Assembly: GCF_009728485.1 (NCBI RefSeq) | Contig: NZ_VVIQ01000003.1 | Coordinates: forward strand, 1 to 64,000 | Direction: 5' to 3' | Source: Prevotella vespertina | GTDB lineage: Bacteria > Bacteroidota > Bacteroidia > Bacteroidales > Bacteroidaceae | Length of the DNA: 64,000 bases | Shown: positions 1-8,461 of the stretch, in pieces | Layout of the letters: every line of letters starts with the position of its first letter | Numbering within the stretch: position 1 is the first letter of the stretch | Program-made: the position numbers and the translations under genes | Notes under the pieces: generated by a model | Seen by the model: only the letters and a program-made list of their open reading frames with translations | Databases searched by the model: none | Told to the model about the DNA's origin: nothing

Positions 1-101
1 TATAACTGCAATGGTCAGAACTGGTTGTATGTATCAACCTGACAATATCTGTTTGGCAACACAAAGTGTAATTGTTAAATAAATAGTTAAAATAAGAAAT
101 A

Positions 102-1205
102 TTGGAGGTTTTTGACATAGAAAGCATTTGGATAAAAGGATTTGCTGGTTCAGGTAAGTCTGTCCTTTTGGTTTATACCGTTAAGAAGATTCGGTCGCGT
201 TCTTCTCACTCTCGTATTATGCTGATAGTCTTTACTAAGTCCTTGGTGGAGATGTTTAAAGCCGCATTCAAAGAACTCGGACTGAACATAGATATTGACA
301 CTTATTATGGATTCATGAAAAGTGGCAATCACTATGACTATATCCTATGTGATGAGGTTCAAGACCTTACACCAAGAGTGATTTCCGAAATGAATTCAAG
401 ATGTTCACACATCATTGTTGCAGGAGATTCTAATCAGTCTATTTACGAAAGCGATCCACAATGGCACGAGGCTACAGTTTCTGCATCAGAGATTGGGCAC
501 CTTATTCATGGAGATGCCTTTGAGCTTGGTGTTATACATCGCTTGTCACGATCTATCATTGATGCTGTACAGCGTTTCCTCCCACGTATGAAGATTTTCT
601 CTGCAAAAAGAGATATGACTAAGAGTGATACTCAGATACGCTTATGCGAAGCGCCATCTGAGCAGAAGGAAGTTTCTTATATTATTGAGAATGCCACTAA
701 GGCTGTTAACCAAGGATATACAACTGCGGTGCTTATTCCGACTCAACGAGAAATTGTTAACTTTGTCAATAAAGCTTTGGTAAGTCAGGGTAAGTCACCA
801 TGGCCTGCGACAACGAACAAGTGGGGAAAGTTAGACTTTGGAGCGATGAATCGCTATCTTCAATCTAATGGCATCAAACTCCAGTATGTGGGTAATGGAT
901 ATGGTCAGTTCTCAGAATCAGACCACCGCATTATTCTGATGACATTCCACAGTGCTAAAGGACTGGATTTCGACCAAGTTTTCATTCCTTTCGCAAACTC
1001 ACGCATGTATATCAGTCCTAACGAGAGTATTGCAAAAACCTTATTTATGGTTGCAATGACTCGCTGTCGCGAAGACTTGTATATAAGCTATTATGGTTAT
1101 CCAAGTGATTATCTTGACGCATTTAAATCAAATTGTTCCCATATTGACATTGGTTCTGCAAGTGTAAAATCTGCAGGAAACGCTAGAAATCCATGGGGAT
1201 TCTAA
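102..1205 (+). CDS. Short SF1 (UvrD/REP-type) helicase or ATPase
   Basis: Superfamily 1 helicase-like ATPase. Seen in the 367 residues: Walker A GFAGSGKS (about 13-20), Walker B DEVQDL (84-89), motif III GDSNQSIY (about 108), motif V TFHSAKGLDFDQV (about 281-293) and motif VI VAMTRCRED (about 317-325). The start is a TTG, because an in-frame TAA at 93-95 blocks extension. Only 12 residues precede Walker A, so the usual Q-motif region is missing, and either the gene is truncated at its 5' end or this is a minimal family. At 367 residues it is about half the length of a full UvrD. It leads a tight four-gene cluster; the next gene starts 12 bases after its stop. The C-terminus of another ORF may end just upstream (in-frame stops at 40-42 or 80-82). 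Class is fairly certain; biological role is not known. Confidence 0.75.
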   Translation: MEVFDIESIWIKGFAGSGKSVLLVYTVKKIRSRSSHSRIMLIVFTKSLVEMFKAAFKELGLNIDIDTYYGFMKSGNHYDYILCDEVQDLTPRVISEMNSRCSHIIVAGDSNQSIYESDPQWHEATVSASEIGHLIHGDAFELGVIHRLSRSIIDAVQRFLPRMKIFSAKRDMTKSDTQIRLCEAPSEQKEVSYIIENATKAVNQGYTTAVLIPTQREIVNFVNKALVSQGKSPWPATTNKWGKLDFGAMNRYLQSNGIKLQYVGNGYGQFSESDHRIILMTFHSAKGLDFDQVFIPFANSRMYISPNESIAKTLFMVAMTRCREDLYISYYGYPSDYLDAFKSNCSHIDIGSASVKSAGNARNPWGF

Positions 1206-1212
1206 AAGGAGG
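1205..1212 (+). promoter_or_regulatory. Strong Shine-Dalgarno sequence
   Basis: AAAGGAGG lies 5 bases before ATG 1218 and decides that start over GTG 1212. Such clear ribosome-binding sites are rare elsewhere in this window, which fits an acquired origin for this operon. Confidence 0.6.
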
Positions 1213-1217
1213 TGTAT

Positions 1218-2699
1218 ATGCAATATCTTACAATCATCCGCAAGGCGGAATTTGTTGACCTTTTCAAGTACGGACATCTATATGTTCGTAGAGTCACTGC
1301 GTTTGACGGCGACATACAAAATTTGAAAGATGACGTGGCGAAGTTCAAAGAGGTTACATCTGATATGAATCTCTTTGAATACTCGTTTGAGTATCTGATG
1401 CTTCACATATCTGTAGAACAAGAAATCTCGTGCAATCCGGAAATAGAACTGAGCGATGTTCGTGGAGTCTATGTGTTCAATGAAGAGGCAAAAAAAGAGA
1501 TGTCTATCTCATTTGATTCTCGAATTCAGATACATGTATCTCCATGGGCTCCCATGTTTGACAAACTTCAGGAGATATTGCTCCAGAAGCAGAGCATGCG
1601 TGGCATAGATAATTTATGGAAAATTTTTGGACTTGAAGAAACAGATAAGACAAAGTGCGCAGAAGTTATAGATGAGCAAATTATCTCAGAGACGTTTAGG
1701 GAGCTATATGCCTATGAGCGTCCTCAAGGAGAGTTGTCTCCATGGGTCTACCTGTTAAGATATGAACGTCATAGCTTATATCCTAGGACAATGAGCGGCT
1801 TCTTCTGTGATTTTATCCATGTTTATATCAACTGGATGCAACAGAAAGAGCTTCATGGAGATGTTGCAGAATCTACAGAGCTTTATAATCAACTGAATAA
1901 GGATAAATTCTTCGATTTAGTTCGTGTGGTAAAACAATCGTCGCTGTCTCAGAAATGTAAGAATGATATTCCCGATTGTAATTTCTATGTAGTAGCTCCG
2001 CTTTATCTCTATCTGAAATCATTATCGGGTGACAATTTGGAATGGGGTGACAATTTGAAAAAAATTGTTGTAAACTCAAAAAAATATCTGGGATTTGACT
2101 TCATACTGGCAACTTATCTGCTCGGAATTACTTTGGGATATGATGGAACATACGATTGCCTATATAATCATGTAGGCTTAAGTATTTTCAAGGCAAAAGT
2201 ACTTCCTTCCGACTCCATATCAGAACCTGAAGATACACCTGTCTGTATTGGGACGGAGAATGAAATCCCTGGGAATAGCGAAACTAACTTACAGGAAGAA
2301 GTTCAAGACATTGTTCCAGAAGATAGCGGGGACTCTACTATACCTTCTACGGAGGAACCATCCGTAACATCTGAGGAAGTTGAGACAATTGCCACCTCAA
2401 ATAATGATGACAGTCCAATCACATCCGATGGGAATGCAGATATATCAAAAGACCAGTTGCCAAGCGAAAACGAGGAAACGCCATGTAAAGAAGATACAAA
2501 TGGAACTCTAATTGCTAGCAAAATTAATGCCGTTAAACCAACAGCAGATTCTGTAAACTTGTTTGGTGAAGAAGAAACTGTTCTCATGAACAATGGTAAG
2601 CGCAAGAAAGCCAAGAATTTTGAGGAAAGACAGATTCCTCTAAGTCAAGTAGAAGAATATAAAGAACAAGGTTGGAGAAAAACCAGAAACAAAAAGTAA
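1218..2699 (+). CDS. Unknown protein with acidic Ser/Thr-rich tail
   Basis: I do not recognise this family. The start is taken as ATG 1218 because a strong Shine-Dalgarno-like AAAGGAGG (1205-1212) sits 5 bases upstream; a GTG at 1212 is the alternative. The first 330 or so residues look like a globular, mostly helical domain with no signal peptide or membrane segment. Residues about 340-460 are low-complexity and acidic (runs of E, D, S and T). The last 30 residues are basic, ending in a WRKTRNKK tail. This layout of folded domain, acidic linker and basic tail suggests an adaptor or nucleic-acid-associated protein, but that is inference. It lies between the helicase and the TerB-like gene, with very short gaps on both sides, so it probably works with them. 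Confidence 0.7.
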   Translation: MQYLTIIRKAEFVDLFKYGHLYVRRVTAFDGDIQNLKDDVAKFKEVTSDMNLFEYSFEYLMLHISVEQEISCNPEIELSDVRGVYVFNEEAKKEMSISFDSRIQIHVSPWAPMFDKLQEILLQKQSMRGIDNLWKIFGLEETDKTKCAEVIDEQIISETFRELYAYERPQGELSPWVYLLRYERHSLYPRTMSGFFCDFIHVYINWMQQKELHGDVAESTELYNQLNKDKFFDLVRVVKQSSLSQKCKNDIPDCNFYVVAPLYLYLKSLSGDNLEWGDNLKKIVVNSKKYLGFDFILATYLLGITLGYDGTYDCLYNHVGLSIFKAKVLPSDSISEPEDTPVCIGTENEIPGNSETNLQEEVQDIVPEDSGDSTIPSTEEPSVTSEEVETIATSNNDDSPITSDGNADISKDQLPSENEETPCKEDTNGTLIASKINAVKPTADSVNLFGEEETVLMNNGKRKKAKNFEERQIPLSQVEEYKEQGWRKTRNKK

Positions 2700-2701
2700 T
2701 T

Positions 2702-3046
2702 ATGCAACAGTTTAATTATCAGCAAAAAATAGCAATGATGCGCATACTGCTTGATGTCATTCATGCAGATGGTAAAATTGATGCGCGTGAAATGTTTTAT
2801 TTCAATGAACTCAAAAAAGAATTAGAAGTTCCAGATGACTCTCAAAAAGATGTAGAAGAGAAGAATTCTCTTTTAGCTTTAGTTCAAATTAAATTGTTTG
2901 ATGATGAGCAAAAAGAGTTTTTCTCAAAGCTGATGAGCAACATGATAGTTGTTGACGAAGATGTCAATGTAAATGAAGTCGCCATTTATGATGTCGTAAA
3001 AGAATTTGCAAAGATATCGCAGAAGTTTCAAGGAAAGATTGATTAA
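2702..3046 (+). CDS. TerB-like (tellurite-resistance TerB fold) protein
   Basis: A 114-residue helical protein. The motif ADGKIDAREMFYFNELKKEL at about residues 21-40 matches the first metal-binding-like helical hairpin of the TerB/DjlA-N family, and a second acidic segment (MIVVDEDVNVNE) occupies the place of the second repeat. ATG 2702 is chosen, 2 bases after the previous stop; an upstream TTG at 2672 would overlap the preceding gene. TerB-fold proteins occur in tellurite-resistance and several anti-phage operons, where their biochemistry is poorly known. Here the gene is the third in a four-gene unit with an SF1 helicase. There is no signal peptide, so it is probably cytosolic. Confidence 0.6.
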   Translation: MQQFNYQQKIAMMRILLDVIHADGKIDAREMFYFNELKKELEVPDDSQKDVEEKNSLLALVQIKLFDDEQKEFFSKLMSNMIVVDEDVNVNEVAIYDVVKEFAKISQKFQGKID

Positions 3047-3300
3047 TGAAAAGCAGCAATTTCATATCTGAAGAGCAAAAGAGAATCTTTGATGGAAAGC
3101 TATGTCCTTATTGCGACCAAGCAACAGAGCTTATAGATAGTTCTGAGATTTATCAAGGAGTCTCATATGGCTGGATGTACATCTGCAGACCATGTAATGC
3201 ATATGTCGGCTGTTATACAGGTAGCAAGAAATCTTTAGGTATGGTTGCAAATGCAGAACTGCGTTATGCAAAACGAAGAGCACATCATTATTTTGATTAA
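3046..3300 (+). CDS. Small zinc-finger protein (DUF3268-like)
   Basis: An 84-residue protein whose ATG shares one base with the TAA of the preceding gene, so translation is probably coupled. It has CPYC at about residues 20-23 and CRPC at about 47-50, a four-cysteine zinc-binding arrangement, followed by VGCYTGSKKSLGMVANAELR. This resembles the zinc-finger-containing domain DUF3268, where the CPYC pair and a conserved AELR helix are typical. The function of that family is not established. It ends the cluster; about 330 bases without a recognisable gene follow. Confidence 0.6.
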   Translation: MKSSNFISEEQKRIFDGKLCPYCDQATELIDSSEIYQGVSYGWMYICRPCNAYVGCYTGSKKSLGMVANAELRYAKRRAHHYFD

Positions 3301-3629
3301 CTCTGGAAAGGGAAAATACCATTCGTAAGCCGTTTCGTGTGCTATAATTAGATATCGAAGCAACTAGGCATCCCAAGACAATGCACCCATATTGGAATGT
3401 CAGATATGGCTCAATGTAAAAAAATATTGATATAAGTATCAAGAAATTAGGTTCTTCAGGAATTTGGAGTGATAAAACAGATAAAATAAAAAAGAAACCG
3501 CTGTAAATATTGTATATTTGAATATCCACAAACAAATGTACAAAGTTTTCTCTGCTTATCCTATAAGATGGGCTATGTGTGTGTTTCGCTTTTGTAAGGT
3601 ATTAGTTTCAACGAGCGACGGGCAGAATC
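3301..3629. other. Non-coding gap between convergent genes
   Basis: AT-rich stretch between the zinc-finger gene and the 3' end of the exonuclease gene. I find no convincing ORF, RNA gene, terminator with U-tract or repeat array in it. It may be decayed DNA at the edge of the accessory operon. Confidence 0.4.
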
Positions 3630-4121
3630 TTACAATATCTCCTTGGCTATCCAAGCGCACGCCTCCGCATCGGCAAGGGCATGATGATGATTGGTTAAAT
3701 CGTAACCGCATGCAGCCGCAACGGTCTGTAGTTGGTGATTCGGGAGATGAGGGAGAATACTTCGTGCCGCCTTCAACGTATCGAAGAACTCATAGTCGAG
3801 GTAATCCATTTGATAAGTCATAAGGCATGCTCGCAGGCATCCTTTGTCGAATGGGGCGTTATGTGCCACCAATGGTAAGCCTTCAATCAATGGCGCTATC
3901 TGCTTCCATACCTCACTAAACACTGGTGCTTCATCCGTATCTTCACGCGTAAGCCCGTGCACCTGCGTACATCGCCATTGGTAATAATTCGGTTCGGGCT
4001 GTATGAGAGAATAGAAACTATCCACTATTTCACCACCTCTAACAATCACAACGCCCACGGAACAGACACTGCTCCGTTCAAAGTTCGCTGTTTCGAAATC
4101 AATTGCTGCAAAGTCCTGCAT
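3630..4121 (-). CDS. DEDDh-family 3'-5' exonuclease
   Basis: A 163-residue stand-alone exonuclease of the DnaQ/epsilon-like DEDDh family, expected to remove nucleotides from 3' ends with two metal ions. Exo I is AAIDFETANF (D and E near residues 8 and 10), Exo II is VAHNAPFDKGCL (about 85-96), and Exo III is HHALADAEA (about 144-152), giving the HxxxxD pair. The length matches a single catalytic domain without fusion partners. It is divergent from the helicase-exonuclease at 4248 and shares a 126-base promoter region with it. A TATCTTTG box on the minus strand lies 23 bases before its ATG. Family assignment is strong; whether it serves replication proofreading or repair cannot be told. Confidence 0.9.
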   Translation of the reverse strand: MQDFAAIDFETANFERSSVCSVGVVIVRGGEIVDSFYSLIQPEPNYYQWRCTQVHGLTREDTDEAPVFSEVWKQIAPLIEGLPLVAHNAPFDKGCLRACLMTYQMDYLDYEFFDTLKAARSILPHLPNHQLQTVAAACGYDLTNHHHALADAEACAWIAKEIL

Positions 4122-4144
4122 AGTTTAATCCTTAAATCTGCTTG

Positions 4145-4152
4145 CAAAGATA
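4145..4152 (-). promoter_or_regulatory. -7 box TATCTTTG for exonuclease gene
   Basis: Matches the Bacteroidota -7 consensus TAnnTTTG on the minus strand, 23 bases from the exonuclease ATG. Confidence 0.6.
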
Positions 4153-4205
4153 CCACTTTACTTTTATTCCTTAAGCTGATCGTAAGTTATTTCCAATCTT
4201 TTTCT

Positions 4206-4213
4206 TACTTTTG
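4206..4213 (+). promoter_or_regulatory. -7 box TACTTTTG for helicase-exonuclease gene
   Basis: Matches TAnnTTTG and lies 34 bases before ATG 4248. It is about 55 bases from the minus-strand box of the divergent exonuclease gene. Confidence 0.55.
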
Positions 4214-4247
4214 CAAAGGCTTCTAACGCCCATAAAGATAAGAACCT

Positions 4248-6938
4248 ATGGAACCCAACAATTCGTTTACGTTATTAGATAAGTATCAAATACCCGTAGT
4301 AGAGGCAAGTCATGGATACCATCTTGTACTGGCTTCACCGGGCTGTGGTAAGACACATATACTGGCAGAGAGGATAAGATATGCGAGGGAAAAGGGTGTG
4401 AGATACGAGGATATGCTCTGTCTTACGTTCACAAATCGTGCTGCAAGAGAGATGACGAATCGTATTCAGAAGGTTGTTGGAGGCGATAGCACAGAGCTGA
4501 TGGTGGGTAATGTACATCGGTTCTGCTCTAAGTTCCTTTTCGAGCAAGATAAGATTCCTGCAGACTCCGCTATTATTGACGATGAGGAAGCCGTGAGTAT
4601 CATTGCAGACTATCGTAACGAAGATGAGGAAGGAGTAACAAGAGACTTCAATAGATATAAAGGCTATCAGACGATTATCTTCTTCCAGCACTTCATCTAT
4701 CAGATGGAACATCAGCATCCGTGGAAGTATTACCTCCACCCAGAGAGTTTCACGGATGATGACCGAGAGGCTATCAAGCAGATATGCAAGTCGCAGAAGA
4801 GAGAATATAACGAACAAGCGGTGATTGACATCTATCATCATGCACAGCAATACATGGACGAGCCCAACGTGCTAGGACTTGATGCAAAGACTGCCGATAG
4901 GATTCGTGTGTTGCTTTGGAAGATGTATTATGCTGCTTGTTATGCTCAATACAAAGAAGAGAACCATCTGCTCGACTTCGAAGACTTGTTACTAAAGACT
5001 TACGACATCTACAGTACCGATGATACATGTAAGCGTTATAAGTGGATTCAGGTAGATGAAGTGCAGGACCTCAATGGTATGCAGCTCGCTATCATTGACC
5101 TGCTCACTGTCAAAGATAATCCTATGGTGATGTATCTAGGAGACGAACAACAAGCAATATTCTCTTTTATGGGTGCCAAAGTGGAGACCCTCACATTGCT
5201 CAAGATGCGGTGTAAGGGCAATATTCATCACCTACAACGAAACCATCGTTCACCAAAGTACCTGCTTGATGTCTTTAACGATTACGCAGAAAAACAACTG
5301 AAGATAGATCGTGAGTTGCTTCCTGCCTCTGACAATGATGTGAAAGCTAAGCCCGAAGATTTACGAATCATCCATAGTAGTACGATTGACTCGGAACGAC
5401 AAGAGGTTACAGATGTAGCTCGTAACCTTTATGAACAAAACAAAGAAGAACGAACGGCAGTGATAGTCAGTTCTAATTCAGATGCAGATCATATTAGCGA
5501 GACAATGGACAAAGTAGGACTGACACACTTTAAGGTGTCTGGGCGCGACCTCTTTGATACACCCGATGTTAAGCTCTTACTGTCTCATCTCAGTGTTCTT
5601 GCCAACGAACATAACTCTATTGCATGGACACGTATAATGAAAGGTGTGCGTGCTTTTCCTTCACATGCTTTGGCACGACGCTTCAATTGGAAACTGAAGC
5701 AACTCGCACTTTCGCCTTCCGACTTCCTTCTTTATCCTGATACTTGCTACACAGCAGAGTTTCTTAAAGCCTACGATGAAGAAGAAATGGTTGTATTCGA
5801 TACTGAAACAACAGGCTTAGACGTATTTGCTGATGACATTATAGAGATTGCAGCCATGAAGATTAAGGGTGGAGAAATCGTTGGAGAGCCGCTCGACCTT
5901 TATATAAAGACAGACAAACCTATCTTACCAAAGCTAGGCGACAAAGATAATCCTATGTATGCTATCTATAATGAGAAGCTCGCTGCAGAGGAACTTATCA
6001 CTCCTCAAGAAGCCTTGCAACGCTTTCTATCCTACATTGGAGCACGTCCTATACTTGGACATAACGCCAATTACGATTACAATATCATTGATAATTGTCT
6101 GCAAAGATATTGCAACGACACACTGAAAGCCCACATGAACCCATGCTTCGACTCGCTAAAACTGATACGACTTCTTTCTCCGAGCCTTCATTCTTATAAG
6201 TTAGAGGCGCTCTTAGAGACGTTCCACCTAACAGGAAAGAATAGTCATCAGGCTATTGATGACGTGGGAGCAACGGTGAGCCTCGTCCGTCTTTGTGCCG
6301 AAAAGGCACGTGAGAAACAACCAGAGCAACTGTCTTTTCTCCAACATCCAAAGGTAAAACCATTCATAAATACCCTTCGTAACAACTATGGAGAACTTTA
6401 TTTGAATGGTGTCCAACATCTTTATGTATTAGCTACGAACGAAGAACCTGCCCTCGTTCAGGAACTATCGTCTGCTTACAACGCCTTGCATGCAGATGGA
6501 TTAATCAATAAGATTTCTCGATTAGATTATGTTTTGCGTTATCTACGTATAGATATGCTGACGGACAATGCAATAGGAAATGCGCTTGTTCAGCAACTCG
6601 CCCAATATATTATGGATATCAACACACTGAAAGAAGCTGATTTCTGCAATAGTAAGAGTATCCGTGAGCGTGTTTATGTAACGACAGTGCATAAGGCAAA
6701 GGGACTGGAGTTTGATAATGTTATTGTGTTTGATGCTGCCGACGGACGTTATCCCAACGCCTTCAATAAGAGTAAAAAGCAAGACGAAGAAGATGCTCGC
6801 AAATTCTATGTAGCTATGTCGCGTGCCAAGCGCCGTCTCTACATTGCTTATTCTCTACAAATGATTGACCGCTATGGTCGCGTGCATAACCGCGAATTGA
6901 CACCATTTATGGATGCAATACAGAAACATTTCAATTAG
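4248..6938 (+). CDS. UvrD/REP helicase with embedded DEDDh exonuclease
   Basis: An 896-residue SF1 helicase with a complete 3'-5' exonuclease domain inserted in it. Helicase motifs: I ASPGCGKTH (about 29-37), II VDEVQDLNG (about 269-277), III GDEQQAIFSFMGA, IV LQRNHRSPKYLL, V TTVHKAKGLEFDNV (about 811-824) and VI YVAMSRAKRR (about 854-863). Between IV and V, residues about 513-690 carry Exo I VVFDTETTGLD, Exo II LGHNANYDYN and Exo III HQAIDDVGA, so all DEDDh residues are present. The likely role is unwinding coupled to 3'-end trimming in DNA repair or recombination. It acts in the cytosol. It is divergent from a second, stand-alone DEDDh exonuclease. Both activities appear intact; the substrate is unknown. 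Confidence 0.9.
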   Translation: MEPNNSFTLLDKYQIPVVEASHGYHLVLASPGCGKTHILAERIRYAREKGVRYEDMLCLTFTNRAAREMTNRIQKVVGGDSTELMVGNVHRFCSKFLFEQDKIPADSAIIDDEEAVSIIADYRNEDEEGVTRDFNRYKGYQTIIFFQHFIYQMEHQHPWKYYLHPESFTDDDREAIKQICKSQKREYNEQAVIDIYHHAQQYMDEPNVLGLDAKTADRIRVLLWKMYYAACYAQYKEENHLLDFEDLLLKTYDIYSTDDTCKRYKWIQVDEVQDLNGMQLAIIDLLTVKDNPMVMYLGDEQQAIFSFMGAKVETLTLLKMRCKGNIHHLQRNHRSPKYLLDVFNDYAEKQLKIDRELLPASDNDVKAKPEDLRIIHSSTIDSERQEVTDVARNLYEQNKEERTAVIVSSNSDADHISETMDKVGLTHFKVSGRDLFDTPDVKLLLSHLSVLANEHNSIAWTRIMKGVRAFPSHALARRFNWKLKQLALSPSDFLLYPDTCYTAEFLKAYDEEEMVVFDTETTGLDVFADDIIEIAAMKIKGGEIVGEPLDLYIKTDKPILPKLGDKDNPMYAIYNEKLAAEELITPQEALQRFLSYIGARPILGHNANYDYNIIDNCLQRYCNDTLKAHMNPCFDSLKLIRLLSPSLHSYKLEALLETFHLTGKNSHQAIDDVGATVSLVRLCAEKAREKQPEQLSFLQHPKVKPFINTLRNNYGELYLNGVQHLYVLATNEEPALVQELSSAYNALHADGLINKISRLDYVLRYLRIDMLTDNAIGNALVQQLAQYIMDINTLKEADFCNSKSIRERVYVTTVHKAKGLEFDNVIVFDAADGRYPNAFNKSKKQDEEDARKFYVAMSRAKRRLYIAYSLQMIDRYGRVHNRELTPFMDAIQKHFN

Positions 6939-7009
6939 ACGAAATATATCGTAGACTCTACAATATAATTTTTTTCAGATAAAAAGAGAGGGCATTACAT
7001 AAAAAGCAT

Positions 7010-7017
7010 TACCTTTG
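7010..7017 (+). promoter_or_regulatory. -7 box TACCTTTG
   Basis: Consensus TAnnTTTG followed by GCGCC, 25 bases before ATG 7043 of the small membrane protein gene. Confidence 0.65.
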
Positions 7018-7042
7018 CGCCATTAATTATTAGAATATTAAG

Positions 7043-7357
7043 ATGATAAAATCAAAGAGATTAATCGCAACGTGCTTATCTGTATTAATGGTAATTTCTG
7101 CCATTGCTGCTAATAGCACTGAGGTTCAAGACCCTGTATCAAGTCTTCTAGGAGGGACTTTTGCCCTTGCTACACTCATTATATTTGCTGTACTTTATTT
7201 TATTTGGTATATCTTCGTTGCTATTATGGCGCGAAACAGAAATAGAAATGTAGCTTTATGGATCCTCTTTAGTTTGTTAGGGACTCCATTATTGATGATG
7301 CTTATACTCTTTTGCATTGGCAAAGATAAGTCTGAAGACAAGCGATATAACGATTAA
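7043..7357 (+). CDS. Small three-helix membrane protein, unknown
   Basis: A 104-residue protein. It has an N-terminal signal-like helix (residues 1-22, ending near AIAANS), then two strong hydrophobic segments at about 38-62 and 70-92. These are separated by a short basic loop RNRNRN, and the tail is charged and cytoplasmic-looking. I do not recognise a named family; similar short proteins in Bacteroidetes carry no known function. It has its own -7 box and is followed 67 bases later by the SemiSWEET gene on the same strand, so the two may be co-transcribed. Confidence 0.6.
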   Translation: MIKSKRLIATCLSVLMVISAIAANSTEVQDPVSSLLGGTFALATLIIFAVLYFIWYIFVAIMARNRNRNVALWILFSLLGTPLLMMLILFCIGKDKSEDKRYND

Positions 7358-7424
7358 CAACGAACAAAGGTAATAAATAAGAAACAATAAATTAACTACA
7401 TAGTTACAGATAACAATTACAATT

Positions 7425-7685
7425 ATGACAAAAGAAAAGTTCTTCACCGCAATGGGATGGGTTGGTATGGTGACAGCAGTTTTAATGTATGTTTTCTACC
7501 TGCCACAGATAGAAAGTAACCTCGCAGGTAACAAGGGATCTTTTATTCAGCCATTTATGGCAGGTGTGAACTGCACCTTATGGGTTGCTTACGGATTGTT
7601 TAAGGAGAAGCGTGATTGGCCAGTAGCGATTGCTAACACACCAGGTATCATCTTTGGTTTCGTAGCTGCATTCACAGCACTATAA
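7425..7685 (+). CDS. SemiSWEET-family sugar transporter (PQ-loop)
   Basis: An 86-residue protein with three transmembrane helices, the size of bacterial SemiSWEETs, which dimerise to move mono- or disaccharides down a gradient across the inner membrane. Helix 1 carries the PQ-loop motif YLPQI (about residues 26-30). Helix 2 has the conserved VNCTLWVAYGLF segment (about 48-59), and helix 3 has the NTPGIIFG turn (about 71-78), whose Asn is a substrate-binding residue in the family. There is no cleavable signal peptide. A terminator-like hairpin follows at 7708-7741. The sugar cannot be told from the sequence. Confidence 0.88.
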   Translation: MTKEKFFTAMGWVGMVTAVLMYVFYLPQIESNLAGNKGSFIQPFMAGVNCTLWVAYGLFKEKRDWPVAIANTPGIIFGFVAAFTAL

Positions 7686-7707
7686 AATAAGGCAAAAGCT
7701 AAACATA

Positions 7708-7741
7708 TTACCCTCTCCAATCACATGATTAGAGAGGGTAA
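7708..7741 (+). terminator. Hairpin terminator after SemiSWEET gene
   Basis: Ten-base perfect inverted repeat TTACCCTCTC / GAGAGGGTAA with a 14-base loop, 22 bases after the stop. The U-tract after it is weak. Confidence 0.55.
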
Positions 7742-7833
7742 TTGCATTTATACAGATTAGGAATGACTATGAGAAACAATAATAAAAGCTAAAGAATAAT
7801 ACAAATAGAATCATGAAATACCATTTCTCTCCT

Positions 7834-7841
7834 TACCTTTG
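7834..7841 (+). promoter_or_regulatory. -7 box TACCTTTG, almost touching the start codon
   Basis: TACCTTTG is followed by only four bases (CACC) before ATG 7846. If it is the working promoter, the mRNA is leaderless or nearly so, unless translation starts elsewhere. It argues against the upstream ATG 7813, which would lie before the box. Confidence 0.6.
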
Positions 7842-7845
7842 CACC

Positions 7846-8418
7846 ATGATTAAGATTACAGAAGCACGAAAAGAACAGGCGGCAGTGATAGCACGAATGA
7901 TTATGGAGGCTATGAACCACGAGTGCTGCCAGTGGTTTGCAGGACCAGAGCATACGTTAGATGAGTTCCATCAGTTGATGACTAAGTTAGTTGAACGAGA
8001 GGATTCGCAATATTCCTATCGTAACACACTGGTAGCTATGACGGAGAACAACGAAATAGCAGGCGTATGTGTAAGCTATGATGGGGCAAATCTTCACGAA
8101 TTACGTCAAGCATTTATAGACGAGGCAAAGCAGACTTTCGGTAGAGACTATTCTAACATGGAGGACGAGACGACTGCTGGTGAACTTTATATCGACTCTC
8201 TCTGCGTTAGCAACAGCCATAGAGGTCGAGGCATTGCAACACAACTTCTCCGTGCTACTATCGAGAAGGGACAACGCATGAACCTACCGACAGGACTATT
8301 AGTAGACACAGGGAATCCACAAGCCGAGCGTCTCTACAAACGCATAGGCTTCACTTTTGTAGGTGAGAACACATGGGGCGGACACCCAATGCGACATCTA
8401 CAGATACATAACTCATAA
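7846..8418 (+). CDS. GNAT-family N-acetyltransferase
   Basis: A 190-residue protein starting MIKITEARKEQAAVIARMIM. The GNAT acetyl-CoA site is visible as VSNSHRGRGIATQLL (about residues 121-135), a good R/Q-x-x-G-x-G/A match, followed by the C-terminal LVDTGNPQAERLYKRIGF segment typical of the fold. It should transfer an acetyl group to an amine; the substrate is unknown. ATG 7846 is preferred over 7813 because the promoter box lies between them and the first 11 residues of the longer form look untranslated. It is cytosolic. A repeat array follows within 45 bases of its stop. Confidence 0.85.
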   Translation: MIKITEARKEQAAVIARMIMEAMNHECCQWFAGPEHTLDEFHQLMTKLVEREDSQYSYRNTLVAMTENNEIAGVCVSYDGANLHELRQAFIDEAKQTFGRDYSNMEDETTAGELYIDSLCVSNSHRGRGIATQLLRATIEKGQRMNLPTGLLVDTGNPQAERLYKRIGFTFVGENTWGGHPMRHLQIHNS

Positions 8419-8461
8419 AACTTTCTCTCATTACCACTGGTTGGTAAGATAATGAACAGGA

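Noticed and set aside
1..82. C-terminus of an upstream gene (frames stopping at 40-42 and 80-82)
   Set aside because: Only 13 or 26 codons are visible and neither matches a known protein end, so I left it out.
3518..3823. 101-codon open frame antisense to the exonuclease gene
   Set aside because: It overlaps a well-supported DEDDh exonuclease on the other strand and has no domain or promoter.
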